Part shown: piece by piece, positions 31,790 to 40,169 of the stretch | Layout: each line of letters begins with the position of its first letter | Numbering within the stretch: position 1 is the first letter of the stretch | DNA from: Amycolatopsis sp. NBRC 101858 | GTDB lineage: Bacteria > Actinomycetota > Actinomycetes > Mycobacteriales > Pseudonocardiaceae | NCBI RefSeq assembly: GCF_030269325.1 | Contig: NZ_BSTD01000005.1 | Span: 949,391 to 1,013,390 of the forward strand | Reading direction: 5' to 3' | Length of the DNA: 64,000 bases | The notes under the pieces: generated by a model | Told to the model about the DNA's origin: nothing | The model's input: the letters and a program-made list of their open reading frames with translations, nothing else | Databases searched by the model: none | Program-made: the position numbers and the translations under genes

Positions 31790-33229
31790 ATGGCACTCAC
31801 GCTGGCCGGACTGGCCGCAGACCGCCCGCTCGGGCTGCGGGTGCTGACCGGCGGCGCGGCGCTCGACCGCCCGATCGGCTGGGTCCACCCGACGGAGCTG
31901 ACCGACCCGCAGGCGTTCCTCGAAGGTGGCGAGCTGCTGCTGACGACCGGGCTGGCCCTGGACGAAGAGACGTCGCCGGCCTACGTGCGCCGGCTGGTCG
32001 AGGCCGGGGTGGCGGGGCTCGGCTTCGGCGTCGGGCTGAGCCACGACTTCGTCCCGCACGCGCTCGTGTCGACCGCGGCTTCGGTGGGGCTGCCGGTGCT
32101 GGAGGTGCCGCGCGAGACGCCGTTCATCGCGATCACCCGCGCGGTTTCGCGGGCGGTGGCGGCCGACGAGTACGCGACGACGGTCCGGATCGGTCGCGCG
32201 CAGCAGGAACTGACCCGGACGGCGGTCGGCAAGGGCGGGCCGGCGGGGGTGCTGCGGAAGCTGGCGAAGCTGGTGGACGGCTGGGTGCTGCTCTTCGACC
32301 GCACCACCGTCACCGAAGCGGCTCCGGCGAGCGCGCGTGCGTACGGCGCTTCGCTGCGCGAAGAGCTGGAGCGCCTTCGCACGGGTACGCGCGTGGTGGC
32401 GCTCGACGGCCAGGAAGTCGTGCTGCAGACCCTGGACACGGGCGCGCGCCGGGTGCTCGCGGTCGGCGCGTCGCTCGACTCGGCGGGGCGGCACATCGTG
32501 AACACCGCGGTCTCGGTGCTTTCCCTGGCGCTGGAGCAGGATCGCGCCCAGGCGGCGGCGCGGCAGGCGCTGCGGTCCGGGTTGCTGGAGCTGCTGGTGG
32601 GCGGCCAGGCCGAGCTGGCGCTGCGGGTGCTGGCCGAGACCGGCGGCGAGCCACCGCGCGCACCGTGGTCGGTGGTGGCGTTCGCCGGCGCGCCCGCCGC
32701 CCGCCGCAAGCTCCTCGACGCGCTGGAGGGCGAAGCGGTCTTCGCGGCGCGACGCGGGTCATCGGTGGTCGCGATCGGCCCGGCCGACCCGGCGGCGGAG
32801 GCGGCGGCCCGGATCGGCGGCCTGCACGGCGGCCTGGCGGGTCCGGTGTCCACAACGGACTTCGCGGCGGGCTTGGAGCAGGCGGAGCTGGCCGCCCAGG
32901 CGGCATTGGCGGAGGACAAGGCCCTGGTGTCGGCGGCGGAACACACGGGCCGTGGGTTGTTGTCCCTGATCGAGCCGACGGTGGCGCAAGCGTTTGCGCG
33001 CGGGTTGCTGGCACCGGTGCGCGACCACGATGCGACGGGCCGGGGGGATTTGGAGACGTCGCTGAGGTGCTGGCTGGAGCACCACGGTCATTGGGACGTC
33101 GCGGCCGCGCGGTTGGGCGTCCACCGGCACACGCTGCGGAACCGGATCAGGAAGGTCGAGGAGCTGCTGGGGCGGGACCTCGACTCACCCGGGGTGCGGG
33201 CGGAGTTGTGGGTCGCGTTGCAGGCTTAG
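31790..33229 (+). CDS. PucR-family transcriptional regulator, probable activator of the GABA operon
   Basis: 479 residues. The N-terminal PucR domain (LRVLTGGAALDRPIGWVHPTELTDPQAFLEGGELLLTTGLAL in parts) is followed by a GGDEF-like middle region. The C-terminal PucR-type HTH is WLEHHGHWDVAAARLGVHRHTLRNRIRKVEELLGRDL. Divergence from gabT matches the actinobacterial arrangement in which a PucR-type regulator activates GABA use. The start ATG 31790 follows the TAGAAT -10 element. It converges with the Cache gene, overlapping by four bases. Confidence 0.85.
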   Translation: MALTLAGLAADRPLGLRVLTGGAALDRPIGWVHPTELTDPQAFLEGGELLLTTGLALDEETSPAYVRRLVEAGVAGLGFGVGLSHDFVPHALVSTAASVGLPVLEVPRETPFIAITRAVSRAVAADEYATTVRIGRAQQELTRTAVGKGGPAGVLRKLAKLVDGWVLLFDRTTVTEAAPASARAYGASLREELERLRTGTRVVALDGQEVVLQTLDTGARRVLAVGASLDSAGRHIVNTAVSVLSLALEQDRAQAAARQALRSGLLELLVGGQAELALRVLAETGGEPPRAPWSVVAFAGAPAARRKLLDALEGEAVFAARRGSSVVAIGPADPAAEAAARIGGLHGGLAGPVSTTDFAAGLEQAELAAQAALAEDKALVSAAEHTGRGLLSLIEPTVAQAFARGLLAPVRDHDATGRGDLETSLRCWLEHHGHWDVAAARLGVHRHTLRNRIRKVEELLGRDLDSPGVRAELWVALQA

Positions 33230-33933
33230 CCGCCGGTGACCAGCACGATCGGTGAGTCGCCGCAGCGGCGCAGTACCGGGCTCGGCTCCGCGCCAGCCGA
33301 CCACCACGCTGGGACGTCCGCCTCGCGCACCAAAGACCCCGTCGGCTGGCGGACGCTGTTGGACACGATCACCCGACCCTGTGCGTTCAGCAATGCCGCC
33401 CCGCGCCCCAAGGACCTCAGTCGGGGACGGACCGCACGCTCGAACTCGCGCACGTACACGTCCGCTCCCACCACTCCCGCGAAGGCGCCGCCCAAGAACA
33501 CCGGAATCGTGAACGTCAGCGTGTACTCGTCGGTGCACAGGTAATCCACGTACGGGCCGTTGATGTGGCGCCGCCCGGTGTCGCGGGGGACCGTGAACCA
33601 CGACTGGCGCGTGTAGTCCAAGAAGTTCTCGGCGCCCGGGTCCAAGCTGATGAACAGCTGCGCGGGCGGGGAACCCTCGGTCCACCACTCGAAGCCGAAC
33701 TCCGAGTCCGACAGCACGTGGGGTGCGCTGACGAAGCCCGCGCCGACGACCAGGCCGCCCAGTGCCTCGGTGACCTGCGGCCGGATCCGGTGCAACGCCA
33801 CCGCGGACGGCGTGTCCGCCAGCACCGACTCGGCCGCCGCCAGCAGGGGCTTCAGCCGTTCGAAGACCCCTTCCACCAACGCCGAGACCTGCTCGACGAC
33901 CTCGTCGCCGGTCAGCGTGCGGGTGTCGTTCAC
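33226..33933 (-). CDS. Stand-alone Cache-domain sensor-like protein
   Basis: 235 residues from GTG 33933, preceded by GAGGTGAG. The pattern FERLKPLLAAAESVL, then LDPGAENFLDYTRQSWFTVPRDTGRRHINGPYVDYLCTDEYTLTFTIPVF (in parts), GVVGADVYV and GRVIVSNS is a dCache-type ligand-binding domain as in chemoreceptors and sensor kinases. No signal peptide, membrane helix or output domain is present, so it is a free cytoplasmic ligand binder. It lies 34 bases downstream of the GntR gene on the same strand and probably binds a polyamine-pathway compound. No function is established. Confidence 0.72.
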   Translation of the reverse strand: MNDTRTLTGDEVVEQVSALVEGVFERLKPLLAAAESVLADTPSAVALHRIRPQVTEALGGLVVGAGFVSAPHVLSDSEFGFEWWTEGSPPAQLFISLDPGAENFLDYTRQSWFTVPRDTGRRHINGPYVDYLCTDEYTLTFTIPVFLGGAFAGVVGADVYVREFERAVRPRLRSLGRGAALLNAQGRVIVSNSVRQPTGSLVREADVPAWWSAGAEPSPVLRRCGDSPIVLVTGG

Positions 33934-33967
33934 AGTGCTCACCTCGATACGCGGAGTGGGGCGAAGT

Positions 33968-34696
33968 TTACGGGCCAAGCAGGTCGAGGTGCACGTCCGC
34001 GAGCCGGTCGAGCGCCCCGAGGATGTGTTCCTCGGTGAGCTTGCGGGCCAGCTCGCCGTCCGCGGACGCGATCGCCGCGGTGATCGCCGCGTGCTCCTCG
34101 TGCGGGTGCGCCCCGAGCGGCAGCCACAGCAGCCCGCCGCGCTCGCTCTGCAGCTGGAGCTCCTCGTGCGTCAGCCGCGGCGACTGCGCGGCCGCCGCGA
34201 CCTCCAGGTGGAACTGCCGCTCCGCCCGCGTGAAGTCGATGCCGTGTGCCGTACGGAGGTCGTCGGTCGCCAGTCGCAGCCGGGCGACGTCCTCGGGTGA
34301 GCTGCGTTCGGCAGCGAGCTTGGCGGCGGCCCCGGCGATCGCCAGGTAGTGGTCGCCGACGTCGCGCAGGTCGGACAGCGACACTTCGCGCAGCCGCGAG
34401 CGCCACTCGTCCGGCGGCGGGTTGGTCGGCGCGCGGACGAAGCTGCCGCCGCTGCGCCCCCGCCGCGTCTCGACGAGCCCCTGCTGCCGCAACGCCACGA
34501 GCGCTTCCCGGACCGTCACGGTCGAGACGCCGAACTGCGCGGCCAGGTCGGCTTCGCTGGGCAGCTGCTCCTCGTCGGCGAGCAGGCCGAGCGTGATGGC
34601 GTCGACCAGCCGCGCCGCCACCGCTTCCGCCCGGCCGACCTGGCCGAGCGGCGCGAACATGGCGGACCGCGCGCTGTGCGACATGCCCTTGCGCAT
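33968..34696 (-). CDS. GntR/FadR-family transcriptional regulator (FCD domain)
   Basis: 242 residues. The N-terminal winged helix reads LLADEEQLPSEADLAAQFGVSTVTVREALVALRQQGLVETRRG, the standard GntR motif. The C-terminal FCD domain is all-helical with the metal-site histidines (for example QFHLEVAAAA and EEHAAITAAI). It is divergent from the putrescine-type operon across a 111-base region holding an ACATAT...ATATGT palindrome, so it is the likely local repressor. Confidence 0.88.
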   Translation of the reverse strand: MRKGMSHSARSAMFAPLGQVGRAEAVAARLVDAITLGLLADEEQLPSEADLAAQFGVSTVTVREALVALRQQGLVETRRGRSGGSFVRAPTNPPPDEWRSRLREVSLSDLRDVGDHYLAIAGAAAKLAAERSSPEDVARLRLATDDLRTAHGIDFTRAERQFHLEVAAAAQSPRLTHEELQLQSERGGLLWLPLGAHPHEEHAAITAAIASADGELARKLTEEHILGALDRLADVHLDLLGP

Positions 34697-34759
34697 CGTG
34701 CCCCTTCAGCCGCCCGAGTACCCGTTCGCACCAATCTTGCCTGATCCTCTTGTCCTATT

Positions 34760-34777
34760 ACATATGGACTTATATGT
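34760..34777. promoter_or_regulatory. Candidate GntR operator
   Basis: ACATAT and ATATGT form a perfect 6-bp inverted repeat around GGACTT in an AT-rich island between the divergent GntR and aminobutyraldehyde dehydrogenase genes. It lies 31 bases before the dehydrogenase start codon. Confidence 0.5.
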
Positions 34778-34807
34778 TTTAGCCTCCGTCACCTGGAGGA
34801 GTCCACC

Positions 34808-36229
34808 GTGCAGGAGCTGAAGCACTACGTCGGCGGCGCGTACGTCGAGTCCAAGTCGGGCCGGACGGCGGAGATCATCGACCCGGTCACCGGGCGCGCC
34901 TACTGCACCGCGCCGATCGCCGGGCCCGAGGACGTCGACAATGCGCTGCAGGTCGCCGCGACCGCGTTCGAGACCTGGCGCGCGACGACGCCGGCCCAGC
35001 GTCAGCTCGCGCTGCTGAAGATCGCCGACGCGCTCGAAGCCCGCGCCGACGAGGTCGTCCGCGTCGAGTCGGCGAACACCGGCAAGCCGATCGCGCTGAC
35101 CCTGGCCGAAGAAATGCCGATGGTCCTGGACCAGGTCCGCTTCTTCGCCGGGGCCGCGCGCGTGCTCGAAGGCCGTTCGGCCGGCGAGTACATGGAAGGC
35201 CACACGTCGTTCGTCCGCCGCGAGCCCGTCGGCGTCTGCGCGCAGGTCACGCCGTGGAACTACCCGCTGCTGATGGCCATCTGGAAGATCGCGCCCGCGC
35301 TCGCCGCCGGCAACACGATCGTGCTGAAGCCGTCCGACACGACCCCGGCGTCGACGCTGCTGCTGGCCGAGATCGCCGGCGAGTTCCTGCCGCCGGGCGT
35401 GTTCAACGTCGTCTGCGGTGACCGCGACACCGGCCGCGCGCTGGTCGAGCACGACATCCCGGCGATGGTGTCGATCACCGGCTCGGTCCGGGCCGGTATC
35501 GAGGTCGCGAAGTCCGCGGCCAACGACGTCAAGCGCGTGCACCTGGAGCTGGGCGGAAAGGCGCCGGTCATCGTCTTCGCCGACGCCGATCTCGAAGCGG
35601 CCGCCGAGGCCATCGCCGTCGCGGGCTACTTCAACGCCGGCCAGGACTGCACGGCCGCCACCCGCGTGCTGGTCGCCGACGAGGTGCACGACACCTTCGT
35701 CGCCGCGCTCACCCGGCAGGCCGAGGCCACCAAGACCGGCAAGCCGGACGACGAAGACGTCGCGTACGGCCCGCTCAACAACGCGGCCCAGCTGGACAAG
35801 GTGTCCGGGTTCATCGACCGGCTGCCGGAGCACGCGACCGTCCACTGTGGAGGACATCGCGCCGGCGACGAGGGTTACTTCTACGAGGCCACCGTCGTCT
35901 CCGGGCTCAAGCAGGACGACGAGATGAGCCAGAACGAGATCTTCGGCCCGGTCATCACCGTCCAGCGGTTCACCGACGAAGCTGAAGCACTGAAGTCGGC
36001 GAACGGCGTCCAGTACGCCCTCGCGTCCTCGGTCTGGACCCGCGACCACCAGCGCGCGATGCGTCTCGCTGCGAAGCTCGACTTCGGCTGCGTCTGGATC
36101 AACGCCCACATCCCGCTGGTCGCCGAGATGCCGCACGGCGGGTTCAAGAAGTCCGGCTACGGCAAGGACCTCTCGCTGTACGGGCTCGAGGACTACACCC
36201 GCGTCAAGCACGTCATGAGCGCTCTGTGA
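34808..36229 (+). CDS. patD: Gamma-aminobutyraldehyde dehydrogenase
   Basis: 473 residues from GTG 34808 with a GGAGGAG-like ribosome site. ALDH active-site residues are Asn151 (VTPWNYPLLMAIWK), Glu247 (LELGGKAP) and Cys281 (AGQDCTAATRVLV). The GQDCTA context and overall wording match E. coli YdcW/PatD, which oxidises 4-aminobutyraldehyde to GABA. The gene leads an operon with a putrescine-type ABC transporter in the same order as E. coli ydcW-ydcT-ydcS-ydcU-ydcV homologues, and its product GABA is the substrate of the nearby gabT gene. Confidence 0.87.
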   Translation: MQELKHYVGGAYVESKSGRTAEIIDPVTGRAYCTAPIAGPEDVDNALQVAATAFETWRATTPAQRQLALLKIADALEARADEVVRVESANTGKPIALTLAEEMPMVLDQVRFFAGAARVLEGRSAGEYMEGHTSFVRREPVGVCAQVTPWNYPLLMAIWKIAPALAAGNTIVLKPSDTTPASTLLLAEIAGEFLPPGVFNVVCGDRDTGRALVEHDIPAMVSITGSVRAGIEVAKSAANDVKRVHLELGGKAPVIVFADADLEAAAEAIAVAGYFNAGQDCTAATRVLVADEVHDTFVAALTRQAEATKTGKPDDEDVAYGPLNNAAQLDKVSGFIDRLPEHATVHCGGHRAGDEGYFYEATVVSGLKQDDEMSQNEIFGPVITVQRFTDEAEALKSANGVQYALASSVWTRDHQRAMRLAAKLDFGCVWINAHIPLVAEMPHGGFKKSGYGKDLSLYGLEDYTRVKHVMSAL

Positions 36230-36237
36230 GGCTGGCG

Positions 36238-37308
36238 ATGCCGAACCAAGCACCTGCCGAGACGCGGGAGGACCCCGCGCCGCCGAACGAAACCGCCGGA
36301 CCCGCGATCCGGCTTTCCGGGCTGCGCAAGCACTTCGGTGACGTCCACGCGGTCGACGGCGTCGACCTCGACATCCCGCCCGGCGAGTTCTTCTCGATGC
36401 TCGGCCCGTCCGGCTCCGGCAAGACGACCGTGCTGCGCATGATCGCCGGCTTCGAGCTGCCCACCGAGGGCACGATCGAGCTCGACGGCCGCGACGTCAG
36501 CGCCCTGGCGCCGTTCGAACGCGACGTCAACACGGTGTTCCAGGACTACGCGCTGTTCCCGCACATGACCGTGCAGCAGAACGTCGAGTACGGCCTGCGC
36601 GTGAAGCGCGTCCCGAAGCAGCAACGCCGGGAGCGCGCGATCGAAGCGCTGAAGACCGTGCGGCTGGACGACTACGGCTCCCGCAAGCCGTCGCAGCTCT
36701 CCGGCGGTCAGCGCCAGCGCGTCGCGCTCGCCCGCGCCCTGGTCAACCGGCCCAAGGTGCTGCTGCTCGACGAACCGCTCGGCGCGCTGGACCTCAAGCT
36801 GCGGCAGGCCATGCAGCTGGAGCTCAAGCAGATCCAGCGCGACGTCGGCATCACGTTCGTCTTCGTCACTCACGACCAGGACGAAGCGCTCACCATGAGC
36901 GACCGCATCGCCGTGTTCAACGACGGCAAGATCGAGCAGGTCGGGCCGCCGGAAGAGGTCTACGAGCGGCCGGCCAGCGCGTTCGTCGCCGGATTCGTCG
37001 GCACGTCCAACCTGCTGGGCGGGCGCGGCGCCGAGTCCGTGATCGGCCGGCCGGGGCTGTTCAGCATCCGGCCGGAGAAGATCCGCATCGACGGCGAGCT
37101 GTCCGAGCCCGCCGCCGTGGGGGACACCAGCGCGACCGGCACGATCACCGACGTCGTCTACGCGGGCGCGACCGTGCGGTACGCCGTCGCGCTCGACGCC
37201 GGGGGACAGCTTTCGGTCGTCCGGCAGAACACGGACGGCGCTTTGGCGGACGGCCGCGTCCGGCTCAGCTGGCGCCAAGAACACAGTTTCCAGGTTCCGG
37301 GTCAGTGA
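36238..37308 (+). CDS. Spermidine/putrescine-type ABC transporter ATPase
   Basis: 356 residues from ATG 36238, placed by a GAGG ribosome site six bases upstream; GTG 36226, overlapping the previous stop, is an in-frame alternative. Walker A is GPSGSGKT (residues about 56-63), the Q-loop FQDYALFPHM, the signature LSGGQRQR and Walker B VLLLDEPLGALD. A TOBE domain with SIRPEKIRI follows. This is the PotA/YdcT group. It energises import by the binding protein and two permeases that follow. Confidence 0.9.
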   Translation: MPNQAPAETREDPAPPNETAGPAIRLSGLRKHFGDVHAVDGVDLDIPPGEFFSMLGPSGSGKTTVLRMIAGFELPTEGTIELDGRDVSALAPFERDVNTVFQDYALFPHMTVQQNVEYGLRVKRVPKQQRRERAIEALKTVRLDDYGSRKPSQLSGGQRQRVALARALVNRPKVLLLDEPLGALDLKLRQAMQLELKQIQRDVGITFVFVTHDQDEALTMSDRIAVFNDGKIEQVGPPEEVYERPASAFVAGFVGTSNLLGGRGAESVIGRPGLFSIRPEKIRIDGELSEPAAVGDTSATGTITDVVYAGATVRYAVALDAGGQLSVVRQNTDGALADGRVRLSWRQEHSFQVPGQ

Positions 37309-37318
37309 AGGGTTTGCC

Positions 37319-38521
37319 ATGAAGAACAGGAAGACGCGGCTTGCCGGGCTCCTCGGCGCTAGCCTGCTGTTGGCTGCATGTGGCACGTCGGGTTCGAACT
37401 CCGCCGCGCCGCCCGGCGCGCAGGGGTTCACCCCGCCGAAGCTCGAGGCGCTGAAGGCGCTCGGGCAGCCGGAAGGACAGCTGAACGTGCTGGCCTGGCC
37501 GGGGTACGCGGAGAACGGCTCGAACGACCCGAAGGTCAACTGGGTCACGCCGTTCGAGCAGCAGACCGGCTGCAAGGTGAACGTCAAGCCGTTCGGGACC
37601 TCCGACGAGGCCGTGACGCTGATGAAGACCGGGCAGTACGACGTCGTGTCCGCCTCCGGTGACGCGTCGCTGCGGCTGGTCGCCTCCGGGGACGCCGAGC
37701 CGGTGAACACCGCGCTGGTGCCGAACTACGCCGACGTCCAGCCGTTCCTCAAGGACAAGTCGTGGAACAGCGTCGGCGGCGTCTCCTACGGCATCCCGCA
37801 CGGCTGGGGCGCGAACCTGCTGACCTGGCGCACCGACAAGGTGACGCCGGCGCCGACGTCGTGGTCGGTGATGTTCGACGCGAACTCGCCCTACAAGGGC
37901 AAGGTGATCGCGTACGACTCGCCGATCTACATCGCCGACGCCGCGCTGTACCTGATGACGCACCAGCCGGACCTGGGCATCAAGAACCCGTACGCCCTCG
38001 ACGACAAGCAGTTCACCGCCGCGGTCAACCTGCTCAAGCAGCAGCGTCCGCTGGTGAGCGAGTACTGGTCCGACTACCTCAAGGAGTCGCAGGCGCTGAA
38101 GAACGCCGACGCCGTCGTCGGCACCGCCTGGCAGGTCACGGTCAACCTGACCAAGGGCGAGGGCGCGCCGCTGGAGTCGGCCGTGCCGAGCGAAGGCGCG
38201 ACCGGGTGGTCGGACACCTGGATGGTGGCGGCGAAGTCGGCGCACAAGACGTGCGCGTACAAGTGGCTCGACTACATCATCAGCCCGAAGGTCAACGCCC
38301 AGGTCGCCGAGTACTTCGGCGAGGCGCCGGCGAACACGAAGGCGTGCGCGGAGATGACCGACAAGACCCTCTGCGACACCTACCACGCCAGCGATGCGGC
38401 GTACGCGTCGAAGATCGCTTACTGGACCACGCCGATCCCGCAGTGCCTCGACGGCCGCACGGACGTCAAGTGCAAGGACTACGGCGAGTGGACGAAGGCC
38501 TGGACCGAGATCAAGGGCTGA
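37319..38521 (+). CDS. Polyamine-type ABC transporter substrate-binding lipoprotein (YdcS/PotD-like)
   Basis: 400 residues. The signal peptide ends with lipobox LLAACG (Cys21), so it is a membrane-anchored lipoprotein. The body has a PotD/YdcS-type binding fold, with LNVLAWPGYAEN, FEQQTGCKVNVKPFGTSDEAV, GIPHGWGANLLTWRTD and GTAWQVTVNL. A C-terminal region contains several cysteines (KACAEMTDKTLCDTYH, QCLDGRTDVKCKDYGEW) that could form disulfides. Putrescine or a related amine is the expected ligand from the operon; the sequence alone does not settle it. Confidence 0.87.
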   Translation: MKNRKTRLAGLLGASLLLAACGTSGSNSAAPPGAQGFTPPKLEALKALGQPEGQLNVLAWPGYAENGSNDPKVNWVTPFEQQTGCKVNVKPFGTSDEAVTLMKTGQYDVVSASGDASLRLVASGDAEPVNTALVPNYADVQPFLKDKSWNSVGGVSYGIPHGWGANLLTWRTDKVTPAPTSWSVMFDANSPYKGKVIAYDSPIYIADAALYLMTHQPDLGIKNPYALDDKQFTAAVNLLKQQRPLVSEYWSDYLKESQALKNADAVVGTAWQVTVNLTKGEGAPLESAVPSEGATGWSDTWMVAAKSAHKTCAYKWLDYIISPKVNAQVAEYFGEAPANTKACAEMTDKTLCDTYHASDAAYASKIAYWTTPIPQCLDGRTDVKCKDYGEWTKAWTEIKG

Positions 38522-38522
38522 C

Positions 38523-39362
38523 ATGACCGCGCTCTCGGCGTTCTTCTACCGGAAACCGCGGCTGCGCCTGGGTTTCCTGCTCTCGGCCCCGCTGCTCTGG
38601 CTGGGCCTGGCCTACCTGGGCGCGCTGGCCGCGTTGTTCGTCACGGCGTTCTGGCACACCGACGCGTTCACCGGCCAGGTCGTCATCGAGTGGTCGCTGG
38701 ACAACTTCACGACGTTGTTCAGCGACGCGGTCTACCGCACGATCACCTTCCGCACGGTCGGGATCGCGGCGCTGGTGACGGTGATCGACGCGGTCATCGC
38801 GTTCCCGATGGCGTTCGCGATGGCCAAGCTGGCTTCCCCGCGGGCGCAGCGGATCCTGGTGATCGCGGTGATGACGCCGTTGTGGGCCAGCTACCTGGTG
38901 AAGGCGTACGCGTGGCGGTCGATGCTGTCCGGCAACGGCGCGCTGAGCTGGCTTTCGCCCGGTTACGGCGTCACCGCCACGATCATCACGCTGTCCTACC
39001 TGTGGCTGCCGTACATGATCCTGCCGATCTACGCGGGTCTCGACCGGCTGCCGGACTCCCTGGTGGACGCGTCGGGTGACCTGGGCGCTCGCTCCTTCCG
39101 GACGTTCCGCTCGGTGATCCTGCCGCTGACGTTCCCGGCGATCGTCGCGGGCTCGATCTTCACGTTTTCGTTGTCGCTGGGCGACTACATCGCGGTGAAG
39201 ATCGTCGGCGGCACGTCGCAGATGCTCGGCAACGTCGTCTACGACAACATCGGCGCGGCGAACAACCTGCCGTTCGCGGCGACGGTGGCGACGGTGCCGG
39301 TCGTGATCATGCTCGTGTACTTGGCCGCGGTGCGCCGCACCGGTGCGCTCGACAACCTCTAG
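38523..39362 (+). CDS. ABC transporter permease (PotB/YdcU-like)
   Basis: 279 residues starting at ATG 38523, immediately after the binding-protein stop. Six membrane helices are visible, with the cytoplasmic EAA-type loop LVDASGDLGARSFRTFRSVILPLTFPAI that contacts the ATPase. It is the first of the two permease subunits of the polyamine-type importer. Confidence 0.88.
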   Translation: MTALSAFFYRKPRLRLGFLLSAPLLWLGLAYLGALAALFVTAFWHTDAFTGQVVIEWSLDNFTTLFSDAVYRTITFRTVGIAALVTVIDAVIAFPMAFAMAKLASPRAQRILVIAVMTPLWASYLVKAYAWRSMLSGNGALSWLSPGYGVTATIITLSYLWLPYMILPIYAGLDRLPDSLVDASGDLGARSFRTFRSVILPLTFPAIVAGSIFTFSLSLGDYIAVKIVGGTSQMLGNVVYDNIGAANNLPFAATVATVPVVIMLVYLAAVRRTGALDNL

Positions 39363-39371
39363 GAGCCTGGC

Positions 39372-40169
39372 ATGCGGACCTCCCGGGTGGTGCTGTGGAC
39401 GGCGCTGGGGCTCGGCTTGGCGGTGATCTACTTCCCGCTGCTGGTGGTGCTGCTCAACTCGTTCAACGCGGATACGACGTTCGGTTTCCCGCCGACCCGG
39501 TTCACGCTGGAGTGGTGGAGCCGGGCGACGTCGAACGAGGGTGCGTTGAACGCGCTGTGGACGAGCGTCGAGGCGGGTCTGGCGGCGACGGCGATCGCGC
39601 TGGTGCTGGGCACGATGGCGGCGTTCGCGTTGCAGCGCTACCGGTTCTTCGGCCGGAACCCGGTGTCGCTGCTGATCATCTTGCCGATCGCACTCCCGGG
39701 GATCGTGACGGGCATCGCGCTGAACAACGCGTTCAGAACCATTTTGGGCATCAACCTCGGCCTGCTGACGGCGATCATCGCGCACGCGACGTTCTGCATC
39801 GTGGTGGTGTTCAACAACGTCGTCGCGCGGCTGAGGCGGATGGGCGGCAGCCTGGAGGAAGCATCGATGGACCTCGGCGCGACGGGCTTCACGACGTTCC
39901 GCCTGGTGACGTTCCCGATGCTGCGGTCGGCGTTGCTGGCGGGCGGGCTGCTGGCGTTCGCGCTGTCGTTCGACGAGATCATCGTGACGACGTTCACCCT
40001 GGGCACGGGCATGGAGACGCTGCCGATCTGGATCTACAACAACCTGTTCCGCCCGAACCAGGCCCCGATCGTGAACGTGGTGGCGGCGGTGCTGATCGTG
40101 GTGTCGACGGTCCCGGTGTACTTGGCCCAGCGCCTGTCCGGCGACACGGCATCGGGCGGCCGGCTCTAG
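39372..40169 (+). CDS. ABC transporter permease (PotC/YdcV-like)
   Basis: 265 residues with six helices. The EAA loop is LEEASMDLGATGFTTFRLVTFPMLRSAL, and SFNADTTFGFPPTRFTLEWW is the N-terminal PotC/YdcV wording. It is the second permease of the importer and the last gene of the operon. Its TAG overlaps the stop of the convergent SDR gene by four bases (CTAG). Confidence 0.88.
   Translation: MRTSRVVLWTALGLGLAVIYFPLLVVLLNSFNADTTFGFPPTRFTLEWWSRATSNEGALNALWTSVEAGLAATAIALVLGTMAAFALQRYRFFGRNPVSLLIILPIALPGIVTGIALNNAFRTILGINLGLLTAIIAHATFCIVVVFNNVVARLRRMGGSLEEASMDLGATGFTTFRLVTFPMLRSALLAGGLLAFALSFDEIIVTTFTLGTGMETLPIWIYNNLFRPNQAPIVNVVAAVLIVVSTVPVYLAQRLSGDTASGGRL

Noticed and set aside
37385..37405. 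tRNA-like GGTTCGAACTCC motif
   Set aside because: It lies inside the binding-lipoprotein reading frame, right after the lipobox, and has no cloverleaf around it.
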